A stretch of 64,000 bases of DNA from Bog-950 sp046329535 (GTDB lineage: Bacteria > Bacteroidota > Bacteroidia > Chitinophagales > LD1): the NCBI GenBank assembly GCA_046329535.1, contig JAXLUN010000006.1:62001-126000 (forward strand), written 5' to 3'. How positions within the stretch are numbered: the stretch's first letter is position 1; each line of letters begins with the position of its first letter. The notes below the pieces were generated by a model. It saw only the letters and a program-made list of their open reading frames with translations, did no database searches and was not told the DNA's origin. A program made the position numbers and the translations under genes. Positions 27,855 to 34,931 of the stretch are shown one piece after another.

Positions 27855-27885
27855 TTTGGATAATTGCCGTTGGCATATAGATTTG
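27855..27885 (+). promoter_or_regulatory. promoter of the iron operon
   Basis: A TTTG at 27855-27858 and TAGATTTG at 27878-27885 match the Bacteroidota -33 and -7 consensus (TTTG, TAnnTTTG) with a 19-base spacer, the expected distance. Transcription would start near 27890, about 40 bases before the DUF4856 start. Confidence 0.65.
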
Positions 27886-27897
27886 CATAAAATTATT

Positions 27898-27916
27898 ATT
27901 TAGAAACAATCTAAAC
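27898..27916. promoter_or_regulatory. downstream operator palindrome of the iron operon
   Basis: TTTAGA-AACAA-TCTAAA has the same half-sites and the same 5-base centre as the site at 27833. It covers the expected start of transcription, so a bound repressor here would block initiation or early elongation. Confidence 0.65.
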
Positions 27917-27930
27917 AAGCTCTATCTACG

Positions 27931-28980
27931 ATGAAAAAACTGATTGCTATTACTTTTATCTTTTGCATTTTTCTAACTTTTCAGTCTTGTAAAAAAGATG
28001 CGAATAGTTATGATGTTCCAACAACTTATAACTTCACTGATGTTGATTATAGCGGTCAAAAAATAAGGCTAGCTATGATTAACGAACTAGTGGCCGCAGT
28101 AAAAGCAGGAAGTACAGCTGGAACTATGCTGAATGCTCTGACTTTAAGAAATATGTATACCAACACAGGTAATCCATTTGTAAATGATACGCTGAACACT
28201 TCCGGTAAACAATTGAAGGATAAAACATTTCCTGCAGATCAGACAACTATTGAGGCATGGATAGATAATGCCGCTTTAGCCAGTCAGGCAGGAGTTGCAG
28301 GTTCAAATGGTATTGCGGGTATTGTAACCAGTGGAACCAAAGCATACTTGCTGGATGAAAACGGATTTGAGTATAAAGAAGGTGTGGAGAAGCATTTGCA
28401 GGGAGCATTGATATACTATCAAATGACAGCGGTTTATTTAAGCGAGGATAAAGTAGGTGCTCAGGTTGCTCTTGCAGACCGTCAACATTACTGGGATGAG
28501 GCTTTCGGTTATTATGGTGTACCTGTCGACTATCCAACCAACCCGACTGGTCTGCAACATTTGGGTAAATATGGAAATGACAGAAATGCTTTATTGGGAA
28601 ATGGAGCTGCGGTGATGAATGCATTTTTGAAAGGCAGAGCAGCTATTAATAACAACGACCATAGTACCGTAACAGAACAGGTGGCAATAATTAGGGATAA
28701 TCTGGAAAGGGGAGTAGCCGGAACCGCGGTACATTACTTAAATGAAGCATTGGCTAATATTGGTGATGATGCTATTCGCAGCCATACTCTTTCCGAAGGA
28801 TATTTTTTGATAAAGTCGTTGAAGTATAATCCAACTAAGAAAATAAGTGATACACAGATTCAGTCTCTCATGAATTACTTGGGTACTAACTTTTACACTA
28901 TCACTACTACTAATTTACAAGCTGCCAAAGATATGCTTAGTTCTATTTATGGTTTTGATTCAGTAAAAGACCAGTTATAA
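27931..28980 (+). CDS. DUF4856 lipoprotein
   Basis: A 349-residue lipoprotein (Cys20 in 'LTFQSCKKD') of the DUF4856 family, whose members occur in this phylum next to imelysin and TonB-receptor genes. The mature part is alpha-helical with 'RQHYWDEAFGYYGVP' at about 188-202, which holds the aromatic/His/Glu cluster of the family, and 'HYLNEALANIG' near 270-280. It is likely a periplasmic metal- or heme-handling partner of the imelysin; this is inferred from position. It is the first gene of the operon; the imelysin start follows after 6 bases. Confidence 0.85.
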   Translation: MKKLIAITFIFCIFLTFQSCKKDANSYDVPTTYNFTDVDYSGQKIRLAMINELVAAVKAGSTAGTMLNALTLRNMYTNTGNPFVNDTLNTSGKQLKDKTFPADQTTIEAWIDNAALASQAGVAGSNGIAGIVTSGTKAYLLDENGFEYKEGVEKHLQGALIYYQMTAVYLSEDKVGAQVALADRQHYWDEAFGYYGVPVDYPTNPTGLQHLGKYGNDRNALLGNGAAVMNAFLKGRAAINNNDHSTVTEQVAIIRDNLERGVAGTAVHYLNEALANIGDDAIRSHTLSEGYFLIKSLKYNPTKKISDTQIQSLMNYLGTNFYTITTTNLQAAKDMLSSIYGFDSVKDQL

Positions 28981-28986
28981 TTGCAC

Positions 28987-30060
28987 ATGCACAAATACAA
29001 CTGTCTGGCTTTGATAGCCTTTTTTATATTAATTAGTAGCTGTAAACCCGGTAATGGCGGGGACAAATTTGATCGTTCAGGTATGCTTACCAATGTCGGT
29101 AACAGTGTAATCATTCCGGCACATGAACAGTTTGAGGTGGCCATCAATCTGTTTAAGCAGCAGAAAGATTCTTTCGTTGCTAATCCTACTACTGCCTCAT
29201 TAGACTCCTTGTTGGGCTCTTTTCTTTCAGCCTACGTAGCCTTTATGAAAGTTGAGACATATAGTTTTAGTCCTTCGGGTGAATTGCGAAATCTGAATGT
29301 TTTTGCAACAGATACCACTCAGATTAATGCCAACATAGTGTCAGGTGTTTATGATTTAAACGCGGCTAATAATATTACTGCCAAAGGATTCCCGGCTATT
29401 GATTACTTATTATTCAGCCGTAACAGCACAGAAACTGTCAGCTTGTTTACTACTGATGCTAATGCCAGTAAAAGGATTCAATATCTGGATAACTTAACCA
29501 GCGAAGTGGAAACAGTTGCGGTAAGTTCTGCCAATGCGTGGAGTAATTATTTGCCACAGTTTATCACTGCCTCAGGAACTGACGTAGGAAGTTCTGTAGG
29601 CATGTTAGTGAATGATATTTCTTTTCAGGTAGAGAGATGCAGAAGAGATAGAGTTGGAAATTCTCTAGGCTATATAGGTTTTGTTTCATCAGGAAATACA
29701 GACCCGCATTTGCTGGAAGGCTGTTATGTAAATTACTCTAAAGAGCTTTTACTGGCCAATCTGAGAGAGTTGAAAAACTTATATGAAGGAGGGGCTGGTA
29801 GTGGTTTTGATGACTACCTAGTATACCTGAACGCAGATTACAACGGTCAACCTCTTGCTCCGGCCATTTCTGCTCAGTTTGATTTAGTGATATTGAAGGC
29901 ACAGAATGTCCCTGTAGATTTTTTAACTGCATTAAATACGCACAAACCAGAAATGGAATCACTCTTTCTGGAGTTAAAAAAGCTAACCGTTATGCTGAAA
30001 GTAGATATGAGCTCACAACTGGGAGTAATTATCAATTATAGCGACAACGATGGTGACTAA
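28987..30060 (+). CDS. imelysin family lipoprotein
   Basis: A 357-residue lipoprotein (Cys19 in 'LISSCKPG') of the imelysin/peptidase M75 family. These proteins bind iron or heme at the cell surface or in the periplasm and are induced by iron limitation. The family's metal motif GxHxxE is here 'GFPAID' at residues 134-139, so the histidine is Pro and the Glu is Asp, as in several divergent members; iron binding would then need other residues. The ATG at 28987 is preferred to a TTG two codons before. The last 11 bases overlap the HTTM gene. Confidence 0.85.
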   Translation: MHKYNCLALIAFFILISSCKPGNGGDKFDRSGMLTNVGNSVIIPAHEQFEVAINLFKQQKDSFVANPTTASLDSLLGSFLSAYVAFMKVETYSFSPSGELRNLNVFATDTTQINANIVSGVYDLNAANNITAKGFPAIDYLLFSRNSTETVSLFTTDANASKRIQYLDNLTSEVETVAVSSANAWSNYLPQFITASGTDVGSSVGMLVNDISFQVERCRRDRVGNSLGYIGFVSSGNTDPHLLEGCYVNYSKELLLANLRELKNLYEGGAGSGFDDYLVYLNADYNGQPLAPAISAQFDLVILKAQNVPVDFLTALNTHKPEMESLFLELKKLTVMLKVDMSSQLGVIINYSDNDGD

Positions 30061-31333
30061 CAGACTCAAGTCTTTTCTGTTTAAACAAGTTTCAGGGGCT
30101 CCGCTTATTGTCTTTCGGATTGCTTTCGGTATCATGATGTTTTTATCTCTTTTGCGATTTACGGCTAAGGGATGGGTTAGCATGCTTTACATTCAGCCCA
30201 AATTCTTTTTTACTTACTATGGTTTTGAGTGGGTAAAACCGCTGGATTCTACCGGTATATATATTGTATTCTCAGTTATGATGTTGGCTACATTGTTTAT
30301 AGCAGCAGGGTTTCTTTATCGTATCAGTGCCCTTACCTTTTTTATACTTTTTACTTATGTAGAGTTGCTGGATAAAACCAATTATCTCAATCATTACTAT
30401 TTTATTAGTATCATCAGTATGCTTCTTTGTTTTTTGCCGGCCACCAAGAGAATAGTACCAAGATGGGCTATTCTAACCATCCAATTACAAATGGCTGCGG
30501 TCTACTTTTTTGCGGGTATTGCTAAAATAAATACAGACTGGCTGCTGCAGGCTATGCCACTGAAAGTATGGTTGCCAACCCGTACGAACATACCGTTTGG
30601 TTTTTTACTAGATGAAACTGTGGTGGCATATATCTTCAGTTGGTGCGGAATGTTGTTTGATGTAAGTATTGCTTTTTTTCTTTTTAATCGGAAAACGGTA
30701 TGGTATGCTTATGGGGTAGTGGTGGTTTTTCATGTGCTTACTGCTACACTTTTCCCAGGTATAGGTATGTTCCCGTTCATTATGATTGTATGCGCTACTG
30801 TTTTTCTTCCAGTCACTTTTCATCAAAAAGTACTTAGCTTGTTTAACCAATACACTGGTGAAATTTCTGTATACTCTTCTGTTCTAAAAAAGTCTACTAA
30901 TCAATATTGGATAGTATTTATTTTATGTATTCACTTCACCTTTCAGCTTATTCTACCATTTCGCTATGTTTTGTATCCGGATAACCTGTTTTATCATGAG
31001 CAGGGATTCCGTTTTAGCTGGCGAGTGATGTTGATGGAAAAAGCTGGTTTGGTTTTTTTTCATGTGAAGGATAGTAAGGGAAAGTTACATGAGGTAAGAA
31101 ACAGCGATTACCTTACCTGCCAGCAAGAAAAGCAAATGAGTACTCAGCCCGATATGATTTTACAGTTTGCACAGCACCTCAAAAACAGCCTTCATGTAAA
31201 TGAGGTATATGCCGAAGCTTATGTGACGGTAAACGGCAGGGGCAGTCAGTTACTGCTTGACCCGAAGGTAAACCTCTTAACTGTTCAGGATGGGTTTGCC
31301 AATAAAAAATGGATATTGGCGCGGACAAATTGA
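30050..31333 (+). CDS. HTTM protein, vitamin K-dependent gamma-carboxylase-like
   Basis: A 427-residue membrane protein with an HTTM domain. It aligns by eye with the vitamin K-dependent gamma-glutamyl carboxylase: 'DKTNYLNHYYF' (108-118, with Lys109) parallels the human 'DKTSWNNHSYL' that carries catalytic Lys218; 'YFFAGIAKINTDWL' (152-165) parallels 'YFIAGVKKLDADWV'; and 'FHVLTATLFPGIGMF' (227-241, His228) parallels 'FHCMNSQLFSIGMF'. Carboxylase activity, with menaquinone as cofactor, is therefore conceivable but unproved. It sits between imelysin and the TonB receptor, overlapping the first by 11 bases. The C-terminal 150 residues look like a soluble beta domain. Confidence 0.85.
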   Translation: MVTNRLKSFLFKQVSGAPLIVFRIAFGIMMFLSLLRFTAKGWVSMLYIQPKFFFTYYGFEWVKPLDSTGIYIVFSVMMLATLFIAAGFLYRISALTFFILFTYVELLDKTNYLNHYYFISIISMLLCFLPATKRIVPRWAILTIQLQMAAVYFFAGIAKINTDWLLQAMPLKVWLPTRTNIPFGFLLDETVVAYIFSWCGMLFDVSIAFFLFNRKTVWYAYGVVVVFHVLTATLFPGIGMFPFIMIVCATVFLPVTFHQKVLSLFNQYTGEISVYSSVLKKSTNQYWIVFILCIHFTFQLILPFRYVLYPDNLFYHEQGFRFSWRVMLMEKAGLVFFHVKDSKGKLHEVRNSDYLTCQQEKQMSTQPDMILQFAQHLKNSLHVNEVYAEAYVTVNGRGSQLLLDPKVNLLTVQDGFANKKWILARTN

Positions 31334-31335
31334 GC

Positions 31336-33777
31336 ATGAAAAAAGTTATTGTCAGTTTCTTATTGCTTTGGGTGGTAGGTGCTTTGCAAGCCAAGTATTA
31401 CACTATCAGCGGAACGGTCAAAAACGAAACTACCGGTCAGTCTGTTTCTGGAATTTCAGTCAGTTTAGATAAAAGTGGAGGTAAGACGCTGACAGATTCT
31501 ATGGGCAATTTTTCCTTCCATAATCTGTATTCAGGTATCTATCATCTTACATTCCGAAGTAGTTTTTACGAAAGAAAAAGCGTTGAGGTAAAAGTTGAAG
31601 GTGCCAGTGTAAGTATCCCTTCAGTATTATTGAAACCGTTTGTACAGGAACTCTCCACTGTTACCGTTCAGGGCAATCAAAGTGGTTATGGAATAGCCCG
31701 GCTAAAAGCAGTAGAAGGCACTGCTATTTACGATGGCAAAAAGAATGAAGTAATAGTGATGAACGAGATGAACGTCTCACTTGCTACCAATTCATCACGA
31801 CAAATATTTTCAAAAGTTCCCGGAATCAATGTATGGGAAAGTGACGCAGCAGGCTTGCAATTAGGTGTGGCAGCCCGTGGTTTAGACCCTAACCGTACTT
31901 CTAATTTTAATACCCGCCAGAACGGATATGATATGAGTGCCGATGCGCTCGGCTATCCGGAGAGTTATTATGTGCCTCCAGCCGAAGCTATTGACCGCAT
32001 TGAAGTGGTGCGTGGTGCAGCATCACTGCAATACGGCCCTCAATTTGGTGGTATGCTTAACTATGTGTTGGCTCATGCCCCTATCGATAAAAAGATTGAG
32101 TGGAACTCGTTTACAACAGCCGGGGCCTACAAGTTAGTGAGTACTTTCAACAGTCTGGGAGGCACAGTAAATGGTTTTAGCTATTATGGATTCTATAATT
32201 ATAAACAAGGTGAAAGCTGGAGGCCCAATGCCGGATTTAGATTGCACAATGCTTTTACCTCCGTAGGCTATAACTACAAAGACAAACTTCTATTCAGTGC
32301 GGAGTACACCTTATCCAGGTATCTTACGCAGCAATCGGGAGGATTGACAGATGCACAGTTTGCCGCCAGCGCTAAACAATCATTGCGACAACGTAACTGG
32401 TTTTTTACCAAATGGAATATTTTCTCTTTGAATATTAACTACAAACACAATGTGTTTCATCAGTTTAATCTTCGCTTATGGGGGTTTCTGGGGGCGCGTA
32501 ATGCAGTCGGTTATCTAGGGCCCGCTAACCGCATGGATGATGTTTCTAAAAACAGAGACTTAATAAAAGATAGCTATAGTAACCTGGGGGCAGAGGCCCG
32601 TTATGTTTGGAAGTATTACATACGTAAAAGTCTGTCCGCTTTGTTGATAGGTGGACGGTTTTATCTAGGGCAAACCCATAAGTCACAGGGTTTTGGCAAC
32701 TCAGCAATTGCGGCTGATTTTAATTTTGTGAACGACAGTCTTACAAGTTCTGAGTACAATTTTCCGGGTATGAACATTGCATTGTTTGCCGAGAACTCTT
32801 TCAATATATCCAATAAAGTAAAAGTTATCCCGGGAGTCCGCTTCGAGCACATCAGTACGCAGGCTCGCGGTAGTTATCGTCAAACAGTGAATGAAGTAGT
32901 TGACTCGGTATTACGAACTGAAGAGCGATCTTTCAAAAGAAGTTTTGTTTTACTAGGGTTGGGACTTAGCTATCATGTTTGGAAAGGTACTGAGCTGTAC
33001 TCGAATTTTTCTCAGAATTATAGGGGCATTACTTTTACAGATATGCGCGTTGTGCGCATCAGCCAGTTGGTAGACCCCAATCTTCAAGATGAAACCGGAT
33101 ACAATTTTGATCTCGGCTATCGTGGTGATGTAAATGGCTGGTTCAACTTTGATGTTAGTGGTTTCTGGTTGCAGTATAATAACCGTATCGGTCAAATTCA
33201 GGTGGTTGACAGTGCTTACAATATTTATCGCTTAACCACCAACATAGGCACCACGCGCAGTATGGGTGCCGAGATATATGCTGAGGCAGATTTGTTTCAA
33301 GCTGCACATATATCTGATAAGGCAGGTAATTTAGTTGTGTTCACATCATTGGGTTATACAAATGCGGTTTATATTAAATCTACGTTCAATAATGTAACCG
33401 GAAAATTTTTGGAGTTTGCTCCACCCGTAACCTTGCGTGGAGGCATTACTTACCGGTATAAGAAGTTTTCTACTACAATCAATGCCTCTTTTACTGACAG
33501 GCAGTTTACCGATGCCACTAATGCCTCTTTTACTCCAACAGCCGTCAACGGAGCTATACCGGCCTACTATGTCATGGACTGGAGTGCTAAGTATGCTATC
33601 AGGTGTTTGCAGTTTCAAGCAGGCATTAATAATCTTACCAATAATATTTATTTCACCCGCAGAGCTGTTAGCTATCCGGGGCCGGGTATTATTCCAAGTG
33701 AACCTATTACTTTCTATTTCACACTTGGTATTAAACTCAACGAAAAACTGAGGGGAGATAATTTTGTCACTTTTTAG
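31336..33777 (+). CDS. TonB-dependent receptor, FecA-like
   Basis: An 813-residue outer-membrane receptor; the ATG at 31336, two bases after the HTTM stop, gives a signal peptide ('MKKVIVSFLLLWVVGALQA'). A CarboxypepD_reg-like domain is at about 25-105, the plug at about 110-250 ('DRIEVVRGAASLQYGPQFGGM'), and a 22-strand barrel follows, ending in a phenylalanine as expected for outer-membrane insertion. The plug resembles FecA-type siderophore or citrate-iron receptors. It closes the iron operon and probably feeds the imelysin and DUF4856 lipoproteins. The ligand is inferred. Confidence 0.9.
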   Translation: MKKVIVSFLLLWVVGALQAKYYTISGTVKNETTGQSVSGISVSLDKSGGKTLTDSMGNFSFHNLYSGIYHLTFRSSFYERKSVEVKVEGASVSIPSVLLKPFVQELSTVTVQGNQSGYGIARLKAVEGTAIYDGKKNEVIVMNEMNVSLATNSSRQIFSKVPGINVWESDAAGLQLGVAARGLDPNRTSNFNTRQNGYDMSADALGYPESYYVPPAEAIDRIEVVRGAASLQYGPQFGGMLNYVLAHAPIDKKIEWNSFTTAGAYKLVSTFNSLGGTVNGFSYYGFYNYKQGESWRPNAGFRLHNAFTSVGYNYKDKLLFSAEYTLSRYLTQQSGGLTDAQFAASAKQSLRQRNWFFTKWNIFSLNINYKHNVFHQFNLRLWGFLGARNAVGYLGPANRMDDVSKNRDLIKDSYSNLGAEARYVWKYYIRKSLSALLIGGRFYLGQTHKSQGFGNSAIAADFNFVNDSLTSSEYNFPGMNIALFAENSFNISNKVKVIPGVRFEHISTQARGSYRQTVNEVVDSVLRTEERSFKRSFVLLGLGLSYHVWKGTELYSNFSQNYRGITFTDMRVVRISQLVDPNLQDETGYNFDLGYRGDVNGWFNFDVSGFWLQYNNRIGQIQVVDSAYNIYRLTTNIGTTRSMGAEIYAEADLFQAAHISDKAGNLVVFTSLGYTNAVYIKSTFNNVTGKFLEFAPPVTLRGGITYRYKKFSTTINASFTDRQFTDATNASFTPTAVNGAIPAYYVMDWSAKYAIRCLQFQAGINNLTNNIYFTRRAVSYPGPGIIPSEPITFYFTLGIKLNEKLRGDNFVTF

Positions 33778-33858
33778 TAGTCATAAGTTCTGATTTCATA
33801 TGCACCGACCTTAAAATATTTGTTGATAAGCCATTAAAAATTAGTTTCGAGCCCCTAA

Positions 33859-33889
33859 TTTTTTACATCATGCGTGAGCATGTAAAAAA
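33859..33889. repeat. short inverted repeat before the clamp-motif protein
   Basis: TTTTTTACA at the left pairs with TGTAAAAAA at the right, plus a 3-bp inner stem and a 3-base bulge, 12 bases before the start of the next gene. It could be the end of the TonB-receptor transcript or a leader hairpin of the next gene; I cannot decide. Confidence 0.5.
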
Positions 33890-33901
33890 CAGACAGAGTT
33901 T

Positions 33902-34864
33902 ATGAGTAAAGCTAAATATACGGCTAGTAAAGTTGAACTGCATTATTTTTTTCCTGGCGATTCGCATAGTATGGATGCTCTGGTGCGTAACAAGTGTGAG
34001 AGTGAGTTGCTGGCCATGATGAAAGAAATATCCAGTATTACCGGTGCACGGTTACGCGTAGAAACTGAGGCTTTTAATGTAGGAGGGCTGGTTGAGCGTT
34101 TCGTACTTCACGCCAAAAATGAATTTCTACAGGGCTTTGTTGCCGAAGTCCTTACACAGATTTTACCTCAGGAGGTAGATCTGGAAACGGTTGTAACCGA
34201 GGTGGATAAGCAAAGCCGAAAGGAGAGAACTGAACAATTAAAGAAAGAATTAAAGGAGTTTGAAAAAGGATTGGCTGATGAGATTGATATGGAAAACGCT
34301 TTGGGGCTTTTTCATGATAATCTAAAACTGATTAAGTTGAAATCTAACTTTTACAAACATTTAAACGGTTACGATAAAGTGACTAAAATTTCTGCCCAAA
34401 TATTGGATAGTAATAATAAATCGCTCAAGAGAGCCACGGTTGTCAGTCATACACAATTTGAAAAATACATACTGAAAACGGATGCTTTAAAGCCGGAAAC
34501 AGATAAGGTAGCCATGATTGAAATTATATCACCGGTATTAAAAAGCGGAAACTATAAGTGGAAGGGTATATATGCCAAAACAGGTAAGACTATCAACTTT
34601 GCCATGAAAGATATTGACTTTAAAAACGAAGTGATTAATGATGGTGTGTTATTTAAAAATGGTACCGGTATTGAGTGTACGTTGGAAATTGGCCGAAAGG
34701 TGAATGAATTTGGTGAGATAGTGACTACTGGCTATACAGTAACACTGGTAGCCAAGAAACATGATGGCAATACTGCTACCGAGACCAATCATGGTAAAAC
34801 TGTTCGCAAAAAGAAAGAGGCTGAAAAACAACAGCTCGATTTATTTGGCAGTCTGTTTGGGTAG
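33902..34864 (+). CDS. unknown protein with a C-terminal sliding-clamp motif
   Basis: A 320-residue soluble protein of no family I recognise. Residues 1-90 are mixed alpha/beta. A charged, probably coiled-coil stretch follows ('KQSRKERTEQLKKELKEF', about 103-122). Residues 130-290 look like a beta-rich domain. The end is a flexible Lys/Glu tail with 'QLDLF' at 311-315, which fits the consensus of the beta sliding-clamp binding motif (QL[SD]LF) used by DNA polymerases, MutS and related proteins. A role at replication forks, repair or defence is therefore suggested but unproven. It stands alone between the iron operon and an outer-membrane protein. Confidence 0.75.
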   Translation: MSKAKYTASKVELHYFFPGDSHSMDALVRNKCESELLAMMKEISSITGARLRVETEAFNVGGLVERFVLHAKNEFLQGFVAEVLTQILPQEVDLETVVTEVDKQSRKERTEQLKKELKEFEKGLADEIDMENALGLFHDNLKLIKLKSNFYKHLNGYDKVTKISAQILDSNNKSLKRATVVSHTQFEKYILKTDALKPETDKVAMIEIISPVLKSGNYKWKGIYAKTGKTINFAMKDIDFKNEVINDGVLFKNGTGIECTLEIGRKVNEFGEIVTTGYTVTLVAKKHDGNTATETNHGKTVRKKKEAEKQQLDLFGSLFG

Positions 34865-34931
34865 TTTAACTCCGTTCAGATTAATGATTGTGACTGCATA
34901 TTCGTTAATCCCATCTTTATAAGGTGAAAAT

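Noticed and set aside
33859..33889. A tRNA or small RNA gene
   Set aside because: Only one short stem with a bulge and no cloverleaf or TψC-like sequence; it is a hairpin.
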